From Adiantum capillus-veneris (taxonomy: Eukaryota > Streptophyta > Polypodiopsida > Polypodiales > Pteridaceae): a stretch of 64,000 bases of DNA. Position numbers and translations under genes: made by a program. Position 1 is the stretch's first letter. Every line of letters starts with the position of its first letter. The stretch covers positions 1 through 64,000 of the forward strand of contig JABFUD020000377.1 in assembly GCA_014529385.2 (NCBI GenBank), in the 5' to 3' direction. The notes below the pieces were generated by a model that worked only from the letters and a program-made list of their open reading frames with translations, was not told the DNA's origin and ran no database searches. Positions 1 through 13,621 of this stretch are shown one piece after another.

Positions 1-2096
1 CATTGCTAATGCCCACTTGGTCTAATGCTCCCTGGTAAAGGTGGTTGTTGTCCCAATAACCGTGGCGGTCTTTCTAATTCCCATAGGTCCCTGTACATTT
101 TCCCGTTGGGTATCGAGGTACTGGATGTATCTGAGGTGGTGCTAATTGAGCAGGAGGTGCATACTGGCCCCCTTACAACCCTTTGTTGTAATAGGCACAC
201 CTCTGTTGGATGATTTGTCCATTTTGTTCAATACACACCATTTCAGTGTTTTTGGCAATGGTTTTTGGTATGTGCCATCCTTTTTAGAGCATCCTTCTAT
301 CATTTGCTCTACATTTGGGCATGGTTTTGTTGTTTGAACATTCTTTTTAGTGGTAGTCCTCGCTCGCTACGGAGGAGAGAGCTACTGGATGCAAAATCTG
401 TATCCGCTGACACCTCTCCATAAACCGTACAGTTATCCACTAAGTACAATGCCTCTCTCGTTACTTGCTCGAAACTTGTACAAGCTTTCAAGTGCAAGTC
501 CTTCTTGAGAGTGTCGTTCCTCAGTCCTCAATAAAGAGAACAGATAGTCTGTCATCTTGTGGTCGTTCACGTACGGACATCTCTCAATGTATTGTTTGAA
601 GCGAAGTGACGCTTCCTTCACTTTTTCGTGTTCTCTCCTGTTTAAAAGCATATATTTGTGAGACCGTATTGTGCTTAATTCCCTCGTTTTGAGAATTCCT
701 CAGCAAACTCTCTAGCAAATGGTCAATGTCATGGAATCCCCCAATGTTCATTGGTTGAAACCATGTCAATGCGGTACCTTCTAGAGTAAGACCAAATCCC
801 TCGTATTGTGTATGGAAATCTGTTATCTGCTCAGCTCTTAAGACTTTCTTAAAGAGTGACACATGTGCATACGGATCTCCTGAACCACCATACTTCTTTG
901 GCATACACTTGGCTACTTGAGATGGTCTCATACTCTATGATCTGCTACCAATCTCATTGCTCCCGTGTCCCGGCTAAAGCTTTCTCTAGCATCATGGACT
1001 TCATGGGTTACCCTTGTCGGTCCTCTGCCTGAATCTACTACTGGAAGGTAAATGTGATGGTTCCGCTTCAAACCTTGGACCTGGAGTGGTATAGGTGGGG
1101 ATTGGAACAGCACTACCTCGATTCGTCTCCATTGACTCTCTGGAATGTAATGATCCCATTGGTCCGAGCTTCGAGTCCCAAGGTTGACTGAAAGAGTCAG
1201 CAACCTGAGTTCTTTGTCCTCCTGTTGTCATTGAGTTTCGCAGTCCATTTGTTGGTGCTGGTCTATGTGAGCTAGAAGTAACATAATACTGATGTAGTGG
1301 TCCCCCAAAGTATGTATATCCTTCTAATTCTTTCTGCCCATTGTTGAGTATTGCCTGCCATACTTATCGTAAGCGGCAATTTTCACTTCCGATCCCTCTG
1401 TGTAGGTAAAGACATAGAGTCTTTTTTGGTCTGTCAACTCTCCGGTGTAGGGTTCTTCACATCTATAATAGAGATCTTGCTCCCCATTATATATTTGTAC
1501 AGCCCCACATAGATGTTATCAGTGTTGATCCTTGTAGTTTCATCATTCTCTCTTCTTAACCTCGCATTAGGGAAGTTCATTATTGGTGCTTTCTCCTCGA
1601 GTTCTTCATCTATTTTGGCTTTGGTGCCCATCAACCCCCACTTGTCCACAATGTTAGGATTTAGGACTACCAAGTACATGGTACCCTCGTCATCTAGATA
1701 TCTATCTCCGCTATAGCTCACAGGCACTAAGTCCTTGAACTCACTAGGTCTATCTTCTATCTTTACACAATAGCGGTCCATTCCATCTTTGTAGATCTTG
1801 GCACCTTGCTCATTGTCGTACTGGTATTTTATGAACAATAGCTTCATGGTGGCGGAAGGGTTTGATGATCCTGCTGCCATATTTTCTCTGTTGTTCAGGT
1901 TCAAGTGTTCCAAGTTTTCGGCGAAAATCTCGTAAGATCTCTCCGAAGAAGTATCAGAAACACTTCCTTCAAAGATCAGCTCTAATGGTTGCACCCAACT
2001 TTGGTTTACACTTCCCCTCGGTTGATATGACACTTGTTTGTTCCCCTTGTTTTGGTTGATTATTCCGAGATTCCTGCCCGATCTCAAATTCATCAA
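1..2096 (-). pseudogene. Family A gag, left-arm copy, broken into at least six frames
   Basis: This is the reverse complement of 40,914-43,003. Fragments at 1434-2096, 1001-1231, 928-1203, 584-931, 433-651 and 309-497 match successive parts of the right-arm gag, including the start (MNLRSGR) and the central gag domain (YGGSGDPYAHVSLFKK). Breaks are one-base gains or losses, often next to short homopolymers, and they become denser toward position 1. This pattern resembles uncorrected long-read error more than old sequence decay, but the sequence alone cannot separate the two. The zinc-knuckle end lies beyond the left edge. Confidence 0.85.
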
Positions 2097-3519
2097 TTCC
2101 CTAAAGGACTGTAGCTTTTCCGTCTCGGCAATTTGTTTTCCCCAAGTTTTTGTGGTCCGAATTGATCCAAACTGATTGATTCTTTGTCAATTGTTTAATC
2201 TTGTCAGAGGGACAACTTCTGTTTCATCAGGTGAGAATTTTGTTACTGTTATGCTGAAAAAGACATTATACACGTATGATGTCTTTTTTCACAGATTTTG
2301 ACTATTTTGGTTATGCTCACTCTCAGTGGCCCTTTATGCTCTGTTCACTCACAAAATTCAGTTTGAACTCTGTTTGAGCAAGTTATGGCTAGTTCAGGCT
2401 TTTCTTGGCAATTTTCCGCTTTTGACTTGTTTTTGGGTCAATTGTGATCCAAATGGGATGAAACTTGAAATATAACCTCTAGACAGCTATTACAATGGAT
2501 CTGTGTTAGCAAAGTATCAAAATATGTCCAAAATTAGGTCAAAGACATCATACGCGTATGATGTCTTTTTCATCAATTTGGGTCCAAACTTGATATTTAT
2601 GCTTTCAACAGTGTTTGTAACAATCTGTCAGGAGGTCAGATTGCAAAAATAAGTAGTGGATGTGCCAAAAGACATTATACGCGTATGATGTCTTTTGTCC
2701 CAGATTTTGACTATTTTTGGTTTAAGCCTTCTCCAATGTTTATAATTAAGTTTCAAGTGTTTTTGTCAGGTTTGAATGTAAAAACAAGATCTGAATCCAA
2801 AATTTTCTTTCTTTGCGTTTCTTGGACTCCGACTTGTCTTTTTGGGTTTCTTTGAGTGTTAATGCTCTTGTTTTAAGTTGATCTTAGGGTAAAACCCCCC
2901 TTCTAAACACTCTGGCAATGTCAAATTTTCAATTTTAGTCTCTGTTTAGGTCCTAAGACATCATACGCGTATGATGTCTAAAGTTGCAGATTTCCAGTTT
3001 TTCAGCACAGAACTCTTCCAATAGCTCTTTTAAGTGCTCAGCAACAATCAGTTACACAGAAAATTTTTCTGAACTTTGTTTATTGCATATTTCACTACCA
3101 AAGAGACTTTTTCAATGATCTAACATGCAATCAAACACATCAAGCAAATAGAACACCAATTGATAGCTCTAGATCAGGATCAAATCAGGCCCTACCTAAG
3201 CTACTTCTAATCATAAAATGGATTTTTTGCAATTGAAAATATAAAGAGATTTACTACCACACAAGGAGTAGCAAATGCTTTTTATGTCAACAACCACTTA
3301 AACACCATCAAAAACAATTTAATCTAAGCTAAACTAAAAATACTGTCAACACGGAAGACCCAGGAATACCCCACTTCCTAGTATCTCTCGAGACCTTCGG
3401 AGTCCACCACTCCTAGATCTTTTCTAACTAAAGTATACAAAGTAGTTTATACGACTCACCTCGTAGGATTAGTCTAAGGTCACCTACTTAGGGCTCTCGT
3501 CCCCGGCAGTGGCGCCAAA
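2097..3519 (-). other. Family A untranslated leader, left-arm copy, with palindrome array and primer site
   Basis: Mirror of 39,486-40,913. It holds four 24-bp palindromes at 2261-2284, 2543-2566, 2670-2693 and 2956-2979. The half-site is AGACATCATACG followed by its own complement; the copies at 2261 and 2670 each have one or more changes. The primer-binding site on the minus strand is at 3500-3517, directly inside the LTR edge. No ORF above background is present. Confidence 0.85.
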
Positions 3520-4455
3520 TGTTAAGGCGGTTACGCCGCTAGTGGAAGCTAAATAGCGAGAACTCAACCAACAACAGAATTTGTCAGACGAGGACGAAGC
3601 TTGACCCGCAGGCGCATGGAAACAACTAGGTGGGTGTCAAATCACCTACTCGACCTTCTAATGACAATCACTACTAAGGAAATCAAATCTAAGTTCTAAA
3701 ATACGCAAGTGACTGAAATCCGTACTACGAACGAATGCTATACGAAACAGGATCTAGAATCATCGAATCGATCTCAAACTCAAGGGGAGTCTATGCACTA
3801 GGTAAGAACAACACCCTAAAGACTTGAACTGCAAAATCAACCTATAACCACTCCGTGCGGTAAACGCGTATGAAGACAGGCCGAAAAATACAGGTGACCG
3901 AAACTTGACCCCGATGGTACTAATGCGTAGCTCTACTCGTTGTGGTTCTATAGATATGCTGCATGCTCTATTCCGACACACGAGTTAGAAGAAAACTCAC
4001 ACCGAAGCTCGTAGGAACTTACCACACGTAGAAGCCGATAGCGCGCACTCTTGGTATCTGTGCGTAGCTCTCACCGTTGCTAACACAATGGCGGTGTCGC
4101 TTCTCCAATGGCGGCCCCATAGCTCGCGTAGCAAGGAGATAAGACTCTCTCTCTCTCTCTCTCTCTCAGACACAGTCACGGCGCTCCAAAACTCCCTTTG
4201 ATTAATAATTGAATCTCCCTTAGGTTACAAAACTTTGGCTTATATACCTCAGCCTTGGAGGTGAGAACATCTCTAATTATGTACATCAGCAGGTGAAATT
4301 ACGTCGGGATTACAGACTGGAAACTCAATTGAGTCCCGTTACTTAGTGAATGGCTCAAATCAAAATTAATGTCGGAAAGACATTTATTACAATCAATGGT
4401 TACAAAATGATGGGTGTGAGCAAAAATGCGGGTGTGATCCTCTGCTGGCTCAACA
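3520..4455 (-). repeat. Family A 5' LTR, left-arm copy
   Basis: Reverse complement of the LTR at 38,551-39,485. On the minus strand it begins TGTTGAGCC and ends CCTTAACA. It is followed at 4456-4460 by ATCCC, the complement of the GGGAT target duplication, so the same insertion event is present in both arms. It contains a CT-repeat tract near 4144-4168 and a TATA-like motif near 4238-4245. Confidence 0.92.
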
Positions 4456-4460
4456 ATCCC

Positions 4461-6401
4461 CCATGATGAGGCCATTGTGCATAGTCTTGGTGTAGAGGCC
4501 ACCGGGTCTATTTTTTCACTTCCGCCTCTCAGTGGTAACATGCCCCCCTTACTGATGTAGATTCCGCCTCTAAAAGCTAGTGGAGAGAATCTCGTTTTGT
4601 CCATGTTGTAGAGCATCTGGACTTGAATCTGCAAGGCAAAGTCACTGTTTTTGGAAGAGTAATTATATGGCAATAAATCATGAGAGGAATGTAGAGTACA
4701 TGTGGAAATGAGTAAATGCAAGATTTATGAAATGCTACACTGCCATTAAGGAAAAATAAATTGCACTATGATGAAATTAATTAATCAAGAGTTTTGGGCT
4801 CATGGGTGAGTTTATCAATTAGTTAGCTATGATTAAGCTAAGAAGATTATCTAAATGCAAAATTCCTTAATTGTGTTGTTCATCTTTGATTAGCCAACTA
4901 GCTCTCACAACTCCAAACAAAAGCTTGAAATTTTAGCTGTAAGCTCGATGGAAGTCTTTTAAATGTCATTTTTTTTTCTTTTACTTTGGTTCACAATTAT
5001 TTGACAATGTGTGTGCTTATTTTTTATGTCCGGGATTTTTACTTCTCAAGGAAAAGCGCCCACACTAGGAACCTCTAGGGCTCTAGTACCATAGACAATA
5101 CATATGAGTGAAGTACCAAATCAAGCCAAGATTTCTCTTCCAGTGTAAGATATTTCATTTGTGGCACTTATGTTTTTTGCTTCCATTTGCTTGGTATTCT
5201 CACTAGCGTCTTTTGTTGTTTAAGTGAGCAAGCTTCCTATGCTTAAAACATTCCTAAGGTCTCAAACACTCAGATAATTTTATCAACTAGGACTAGTGGT
5301 CAAGTAAATGAGTTAACCTAAAGTCACGGTCTCCTAATCTCAAGCTCGTCCATAAGATTAAACTCTAGTTCAATGAACTTAAGCAAAGACAAATTTATAC
5401 ATCTATAATGGAAGATAAAGAACCTAACTAAAATCATGAAAAACCACAATTAGAAATTATACATATCCACCCGCATGAATCATGGAAAGTAGTACCCCTG
5501 GAGGTATGGAGTTGCTCATTTCGTCAAAGCAAATTTCCTCAGCCATGTGGATGGAAATCCATATAAGTCCTACATAACAATATCAAACAACAAGCACTAT
5601 ACCTCTAGGAGGCATGTCAATGTGAAAAAATTAAAACTCCTCGAAAACAATCGCAAACACAATCTAGACCCCTAACCTACCTATCTGTCATCCCTTTTAG
5701 AATCAAGAAAAGAGGATATTATATAAACTGGGTGGCATTCCTAAGGCTAGGCCTCTATCCGCATCATCTAGATAAAAGAAATCATTTTCCATGAGTCCAT
5801 AGTCTTCCTTGGTCTCTATTATTTCTTCATCATCATCCCCTTGCGCAAACGTATTAATCAAGAACCTTGTTATGCGTGGATACTCATCTTGTGCAAAAGA
5901 ATAAGCATGTGCCACTGGAGAACATTTGCGACTGGGTAGGGATCACTAGTTATCCACAGATGTATCAGCCATTCTAACTCCTCAAAATTTCTCTCACGTG
6001 CAAGTCTCTCTACCAAATCTCATTCGAAAAAAAGTACAAGGTAGCAGATGCAAAACACTTGAGAAAAATAAAGGGTACCTTTCATAAAAAAAATAGAAGT
6101 GCATGCCTCTGGTGAACTAGCCATCTTTGAGAATCAGATAGACTTGGTTAGGTCTTTAAAATATAAGAGTTGTATTTTTGTGCTGCTTGATGTGACATGG
6201 TGAATTTGGACTTATGTGTAGGATCTGATAGGGTGCTCTCTCGTTGCTAGTCGCTCTTGCTCTTTTTTTTTTTTGCTAGAACTAGTATAAGGATATGTAT
6301 ATACAGTCCCTCAATTGCAAAGTTCAAATATCAAGGAAGAAAATTTAAGAGGATGGGGATCCAAAATATTGACGTGAGGACTCCCCCCTTCCTTGGATAG
6401 G
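4461..6401 (-). other. Non-coding flank of family B in which A is inserted, left-arm copy
   Basis: Mirror of 36,602-38,545. It is AT-rich with no recognisable domain. The only frame of note is 5703-5915 (70 codons, acidic, starting MAHAYSFAQDEYP), mirrored at 37,089-37,301, with no family I can name. A purine tract complementary to that at 36,608-36,621 lies near 6384-6397. The identity of the sequence beyond that tract is unresolved: it may be 3' non-coding sequence of B or an older element. Confidence 0.6.
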
Positions 6402-7067
6402 TCATACTGTTTGAAATGTGCTCGTCACCCTTTGAAACCAATTGTTCCAGTTGGTAATAGGTGAGGATTTTTTCCAGTAGTTTTCTATTATCTTAGGTGC
6501 CTCATCGAGTTGCAAGGGTGGTAAGGTACTCTCCGAGGATCGAACTTGAAGTGGTTCATCAGGTGATTGTTGAGCACTGAGAGGTGTGGGTTCATTTGTA
6601 GCTTCATTGAGGTCCACTATTGTAGGTTGAAACTATGGATAAGCTTTTACCTCTATGGATGCATTACATGAGGAGCTAGAAGCTTCATGGGACTCCTCCT
6701 TTCCTGAGCTAGGTGGAATAATTTGGCTTTGCCTTGGAACCCAAACTAGCTCTAGAATAGGTGTGTAGCATTCTGTGATCTTTTCCTTTCCATGGTCTTC
6801 CATCGGCTTTGGAATCACAAGGTTTGACTCACATGGTTTTGTAGGTGATAGGGAAAGACACATTTTACGTTTAGGTACCCAAATTTGATCATTTCCATCA
6901 TAGTAGCCTTGGGATTCTAATAGTCGTTCTGGAATCCATCGTGATCTGGTCTTGAATCTCCTAGAGTGCGCTCTTGGTTTTCCATGAGAATTTTTTCTTG
7001 AAATGGTTGGAAGGGTTGAGGTATCTGGAAGTAAGGCCTTGGGGACCCATTGATATGTACTCTTAGG
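6402..7067 (-). pseudogene. Family B pol C-terminal tail with W-V-P-K repeats, left-arm copy
   Basis: Mirror of 35,938-36,600. It encodes a low-complexity basic tail with repeated motifs of the form W-[IV]-P-[KR], interrupted by the same stop codons as the right arm. The fuller description is given under the right-arm entry. Confidence 0.65.
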
Positions 7068-7589
7068 TCATGCAAGTTGAGTACTTGCAATATTATTTCT
7101 TGCTACAACTACAAGTGTTGAAGTGCTAGGTTCATGGGCAGCCAACAAGGACAGGTTAACCACTTTGGTTTGTGAATCTTGGCTATCCTGCAACTTCTCT
7201 AGAGTCTGCAACGTAGGTGACTTTGCTTCAATGACAGGGGTAAGAGTCGGTGGTCGCATTGTGACACTACCAGTACCCCAATCAATAGTGCATTTGGTTG
7301 CCAACATCCATGTGCGTCCAAGGTTTATGTTGCCCTCCATAGTTCCAACAGGCATGACCAAAAAGTCTTGAGCTACAACCCCATTGTCATAGCTAATAGA
7401 ATTGTGCCAGATACCAAAAATTGTGGTTTTTATCTTGTTGACACCCTTGACTTGGATAATACTCTCAGATAGAGATGGATTTCCTAACTGACACCACACC
7501 CCTTATGATAGCAGATTATACTTAGCACCCGTGTCCAATAAGGTGTTATATAGTACTTTTTCATAGGCATTGTTTAGCTCAATAGGGTA
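7068..7589 (-). pseudogene. Family B second aspartic protease-like domain, left-arm copy
   Basis: Mirror of 35,413-35,934. The frame carries the retropepsin-like L-L-D-T-G-A motif and a later I-D-W segment typical of the C-terminal part of such domains. The same in-frame stop just after the active-site motif is present in both arms, so it predates the inverted duplication. Confidence 0.7.
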
Positions 7590-9304
7590 TCATAGAGGTG
7601 TGTCAGAGTCCAACCAATCCTCATCGGTTTCAACGTGGAATGCATGTGTAACTCCAAGGTTAAACTCTCGTTGGCGTCTTATGCATTGTTGTTGCTCCTT
7701 AGCCTCAGCTTGAGTTTGTATCTTCTTCAATTTTGTTTGTGCCTTTTTTTGATGGATGGCACATAGTTCCTCTTGGATTAAAGGATCATAGTATCTTTTA
7801 AATTTGCTCCCATTGAGGAATCCAATGGTTTCAACTCCATTAAGAGTCTCCACACAAATGGTCCCTTGTGGGGTGATTTCACATACTCTATATGGTCCTT
7901 TTCCGGCATATTTCAACTTTCCTTTTTGTTACACATTCCATACATAAGGACTTCATCACCAACATTGATATCCTTGTTCTTTAGATGATGGTCAAACCAT
8001 TTTTTCCTCCTATCTTTCTCCACAACTGCGTTTTGCACACCCAATTGCCTTTCTTCATCTAATCTTTCAAGGATATATAAGCGCTCAACTAAAGGGTTAC
8101 CATCCCAACCTTCTTGTGAAGCTACACGCAGACTAGGAGTTACAAACTCCCATGGCATAACTTCTTCTTGGCCATATACCATTTTGAATGGTGTACAATT
8201 AATAGACACTTTGTAAGAAGTCAACTTCAAATCCCAATCTGTGTGATGAGCTTCCATCGTTTTGGTGAAGATAGAGATTTTCCTGTGGATAATAAGGTGT
8301 GGACTTATGGTGAGCTATCATGAAGTTGGTAGTGAGCTCTTTTATCACTCCATTTATAAAATGAGTGCCATTGTCACTCTCTATCTCAAAGGGACAACCA
8401 AATCTTGTAATAATGTTCTCAAAGAGAAACTTGGCAATTGACCTTGCATCAGCCTCACGTGTCGTGCTACCTTCCATCCACTTTGTCACATAGTCTAGTG
8501 GCAACGATAATATATCCAGATTGAGTGCTACGAGCTGCCAGACTAATTGGGCCTACAAAGTCCAACCCCCATTTTTCAAATGGTTGAGTCACTTTAATAG
8601 GATGTAAGGGCATCTTATCCTTTTGTTGTGTGATCTTGTAACGTTGGCATTCATCACATAATTTTGCAAAAAGTGATGCATTTTTGAATAAGGTAGGCCA
8701 CCAATAGCCTGATTCTAACACCTTTCTAGCTGTTAGTTCCACTGAGAAATTTCCTCCGGCTATACCCATGTGGGCTTCTTGTAGTATGTATAAATACTCA
8801 TCTTCACGGGCACAAAGTCTAAGAATATCATCCTTTCCTAGCCTGTAGAGAGTTCTTGCAATGAGAGAATAAGGTTCACATTCTTTTAACAGTTTTTGAG
8901 CTATGTCCTTATGAAGCTCTTTGGGTGGAAAACCATTAATTAGAAAGTTTACAATCTTCTCACTCCATTCAAGTATGGTTTCAACTAGGAATAGAGAAGT
9001 ATCCGTGACCAATTCATTATCGACTCTAGTAGGGGCTTCACCATTGGTTATGCAAAACAAATGATCCGCCATGACATGTCTTTTACCAGGTCTCACCACA
9101 ACGGTAAAATCAAACTCAAGGAGAATTAACAACCATCGTGTAATTCTTCTCGTGGAACAAGGTTTATTTGCTAGGTACAACAAGGCTTAATGATCCACAT
9201 AGAAAACAGGGTTTATTTGCTAGATACAACAAGGCTTAATGATCCACATAGAAAACAAACTTGTTGGCAAGAAGGTAGTAGCAAAATTTCTTCATTGTGT
9301 AAAT
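7590..9304 (-). pseudogene. Family B RNase H end and integrase, left-arm copy
   Basis: Mirror of about 33,700-35,412. Fragments at 8467-9183 (RNase H end, zinc-binding region, start of the core), 8199-8504 (core, S-D-N-G-T-H), 7913-8257 and 7590-7916 (C-terminal part) follow each other in shifted frames. A 49-bp tandem duplication near 9162-9260 breaks the RNase H frame, as in the right arm. Confidence 0.85.
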
Positions 9305-9309
9305 CATAG

Positions 9310-10723
9310 CTACTCCGTAGTGGTGTAGTTTCTCTCGGCATCATTCAATTGACGACTTGGAAAGATAATGGGGTAGTCCAATTTATGTTCTCTTGGTTGA
9401 GGTAGAACACACCCAATAGCAAAGTTTGATGCATCAATATGCACATGGAAAATTATATTCCACTCGAGCACTCGTAAAATGGGAGCGCTTGTCAAGGTAT
9501 TTTTCAATGACTCATAAGCATGGTCACAATCCGTGGTCCAGTGGAACTCAATAAGCAGCTTGTACAAAGGATGAGCTATCTCGGCAAAGTCTAAAATAAA
9601 CCTTCGGTAATAACCAACATGACCCATGAACCTTTGAACTCCTTTATAGTTTGTAGGTGGTGGCAATTTAGCAATGGCTTTAATTTTTTCTTTCATCTGT
9701 GGAAATCCCATTTTTGGACACTATATGTCCTAAAATGACTTCATGTTTAACCCAAAATTGGTATTTGAAAGGGTTTAAGGAGATGCGATACAATCTGTAC
9801 TTCTCAAACACTTTTCGTAGGCATGATAGATTTTCTTTCCAAGCGGAATAAACACAAAGGTCATCTAAGAAAGCTTCGCAAAACTCCCTCAAATATTCTC
9901 TAAAAGCATTGTTTATTAATCTTTGAAAGGTAGCAGGGGCATTGGTTAAGCCAAAAGCCATAACACAAAATGTAAACACTCCAAATTTGGTTATAAAGGC
10001 TATTTTAGCTTGGTCTTCTAGCGCAATTGTCAATTTATTGTATCCAAAGTATCCATCTAAAAAGCTATAAGATTCCTTTCTTGCAACTCTTTTGAGCACA
10101 TGTTCTTAATATGGCAAGGGGTAATGGTCCCTCCTAGTGGTGGCATTGACCTTCTTAAGATCCACGCACACTCTGAGTTTCCCATTCTTTTCCGGTACAA
10201 TCACTATTAGAGACACCCATTCTGAGTGCTCAATAGGGTATATGAATCTACATTTCACAAGCTTTTCAATAGCTTCTTGAATGATCTTTGCATATTTAGG
10301 ATTCATTGGGTAGGGTCGTTGCTGAACTGGTTTAGCCATGCTATTCATGGGGATTGTGTGCTGCACCATAGAAAGTGGAACACCTTTCATATCGTGACAT
10401 GTCCAAGAAAATATATCCCTAAATTCCTTGAGAAGTTCTTTAAGTATACACTCCTCAGTCTCTGTCAGATCTTGGGCAATGAAGACAGGTTTGGACTCTT
10501 CTCTTGGGTCTGCTGACTCTATTTGCTTAACTATCACAGGACCATCATAAACTCCATTTCTTCCATCGATAGGTTTTCTTTGAGCCTTTGTATACACAAC
10601 TTTACATTCCTCTGTGGTGTAGGATTTGAAATGTTCAAGTGCAGGTGTAAATCTGTGGGATTTTGTTATTCTGTGGACTCTGATTTCAGTTTTGATTCCT
10701 TTTGTTGTTGAGCTAACTCTCAA
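9310..10723 (-). pseudogene. Family B reverse transcriptase, left-arm copy
   Basis: Mirror of 32,280-33,692. It contains the gypsy RT signature K-N-G-K-L-R-V-C-V-D and a F-L-D-D-L active-site block. An extra base in an A/T run near 9685 splits the frame (9680-10099 against 9310-9711), whereas the right arm reads through that point. The difference is a homopolymer indel between the arms. Confidence 0.88.
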
Positions 10724-12745
10724 TTTTATCGTCTCCTTACAGTACGGCTCAACTTTGGCTTCTCTATAGCCTCTACTTGTGCAATGCCAATGGGTTGTGG
10801 ACTACACCACATAACACTTTGAAGGTATCTACCCCAGTTATCTACCAACTTCCGATGAGAATCATATGCCCCTATATATTTAATCCATTCTACGGTAGAT
10901 TTCTTTTTCTTTATTCTAGCACACACATTTGCTCCATATCGTCACCTCTTATATCTCTTACTCTTCTTTTTTAATTTTTGATTATGGCCGATCTCTAGTG
11001 AAGGGTCACTAGATGAATCTCTACTTGTGTCTTTGTCTCCCTTGGATAGATTGTCATCTAGGGTACCACTGGGCTCTGAATGGTTTTTCCCCCACATTTG
11101 CACTAAGATTTAACTCAAATTCTGAGAGTCAATTTAAATTGATGATTTTGACCCAAATCGTGTCGGCTTAGTCTTGTGAGACGCTACTAGATCTGTTGAA
11201 CCCTTATCTTTGATCTTTTTGGCTTGATTTTCCAAGTGTACAACTTGTTAAGGTCCCTGGACAAGTTTCACTAAGTTTGGACCAAATTTGTTCTGTTTCG
11301 TGTCCGCAGACTCGATTTTCAAGAATCTGGTTTAAGTCTCACTTTTGTGATCCAAATTTCAACAAAATTGATTTGTGTGGTCTACTTGTTATGCTTGACC
11401 TTGTGGTATACTCAAATGTGCAAAATTATCAACAAAATTTATAACAATAGTAAATAATTGCGATTATTTACTCTAGCTAATTTTTTGCAAGTTTTTGTCC
11501 CAACCTTGACACAGATCTATTAAGCACTTCAACTTAAGGTCCCTGCACAAGTTTCATCAAGTTTGGACAATTTCTGGTCAAATGGTCATCGGTTTTCTGT
11601 CCGTAGACTCACTTTGCAAATTTGGTCACAATTTTCAATCCAATGATCCACATCTTACCAAATTTGGTTTGTGGGCTTATTACAATATGATAAAACTAGT
11701 GGTATGCTAACTTGGTCAAAAAAGTTGAAAAATGGAGTAGATGTAAATAATCGTGATTATTTACTTCTGGCAATTTTTTGCATCTTTTTGGTCAACTGAG
11801 CATATACACATGTCTCTCACATCAATATAAGCCTATGAATCAAGTTTCATTGAGTTTGGACAAATTTTTCCCCAATTTACACTCAATTTTTCAAAAATCA
11901 GTACAAACTTTAGTTTTTACCCAGTTTTTGGTCAATTTGGTGATCTAATTTCTATGTGCCTTTACAAAAGTTTTTTGTACACATGCAATGAGTCACTGGT
12001 ATCAACCTTGGTCAGTTTTGAATTGAAAGTAAATAATCACGATTATTCACTTTATGCCCAAAATGAACACTTTTTTGCACTTTTTCAATGGACAGTCTTT
12101 TCATGAGCTATTTTAAGCCTATGATTCAAGTCAAAACTTAATTTTGCCTAAAATATCAGGAAAAGTAAGTAATCTGAGTTTTTGCAAACTCTTGAAATTT
12201 TTACCACAATGTGTCCTTGAGCTTACCCACTGGTTCATACAACTTTTCAAACATACTCTCCAGTCGGATTGAGTGATTTGCAGTCTTTTCCTGCTATTTT
12301 TTGGCCGTAGGCCTGAAATTTTGCATCTTCAAATAACAACTCACAATGATTCCTTCAGAGAGAGTAATGTTTTGAAATCCAATCCGGATTCTACTTACCC
12401 TACTTCTAGGTTCTACTGTAATGGGGTTGTGGAAAGTGTCCACAAACACTCGTTTTCTTGTTTTTTATGGTTTCTTGAGCATTGAACTTAAGAATTGTCT
12501 CGTATATCAATCATTCTCAAAATCCTAATTTAGTTCTACAATCCTACAATCCTAAAGGTACTCAGCAAGTACGATTACTTTCAAGCTACCTCTATACAGC
12601 AAAAGATGACAATCTTAAGCTATGCGGTTTCTAAAAAGAAAGTTTTTACTCTAAGAGATCTTAGAGGAAGTTAAAGGATAACTTCAAAAGACGCTCGTGT
12701 TCTTCCCTAGTTTAGGTCTCTTCGATCCCCGACAGCGACGCCAAA
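10724..12745 (-). other. Family B leader, left-arm copy, with palindrome array
   Basis: Mirror of 30,259-32,280. It contains three 24-bp near-palindromes at 11449-11472, 11742-11765 and 12028-12051 (half-site AGTAAATAATCG) and a primer-binding site near 12724-12743. No gag or protease frame is present in these 2 kb, although an autonomous element would have gag here. Confidence 0.8.
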
Positions 12746-13621
12746 TGTGGGACGGGTGTCTAACCTCACTCCTATCTTATTGCAGATTTAGCGAGAACCA
12801 CAATTAAATTGTCAATCCATGGGATAAAGCTGACTTGACTAGTGTATAGAGGCTACAAGAGGTTGTCAATCTCTTGAAAAATAACAAACAACTCGCATCT
12901 AACTCAAGCTACACTCAAATGACTGAAATCACCAAAAGCCAATCGCTCATCGGCAAACAAATCACATCCGTTACAACATCAAATGACATCCAAATGTAAC
13001 AAAACTTCTAAGACAAGTTTATAAGACCTAAGCACACATGCTTATGGTCTCAAATTCCACTTTAGGTGAAGTGCAAAAATCACGATTATTAACAGCAATG
13101 GATTTTTGACCTAGTCGTTTTTGACCCAGAATGCATCTAAATGCTTAGCAATGATGTCCCCATATCCCGCATATGCTTAGTTTTTTATTTTGAAGTGTAA
13201 ATTCCTACTTATGATGAAATTAAGCCACAGGTTGGCGACGCCAAAAGCTACGAAATACCGTAAAATGCTTACGTCAATGCGTAGAGCTCTTACCTGCGGT
13301 TGCAATGCAATGAACACAACTGCAATGTGACAACCGGAGAGGGAGTAGAAGCACGAGAAGGAGATAAGTGAGCGTCGTTAGCTCACACTATGTATTTCAT
13401 TATCCAAAACTTAAAAATAACTTACAAAAATTGTCTTTAATACCTTAGCCAAGGTTTTTGGTGATCAAAACTAATAATCTGGGAGCTCTAACTAAAGATG
13501 GGTAATGAAAGGTTGATACAATCTCAAAGCTTGTAGCCCCGGCTCATCAATTACAAAGATTTATCCGAAAAGTAAGAGTTACAATATTCATGATGTATCA
13601 AAATACTAACTGTTTTTACAA
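12746..13621 (-). repeat. Family B 5' LTR, left-arm copy
   Basis: Mirror of 29,384-30,258. The end next to the primer site is clear (TGTGGGACGG read on plus). The outer boundary against the copia remnant near 13,621 is approximate because no second B LTR is available for comparison. A degenerate copy of the family B palindrome core is at about 13,074-13,093. Confidence 0.7.

Noticed and set aside
4299-4721. 140-codon ORF (mirrored at 38,285-38,707)
   Set aside because: It spans the junction of the A LTR with its insertion target, so it cannot be an ancestral gene.
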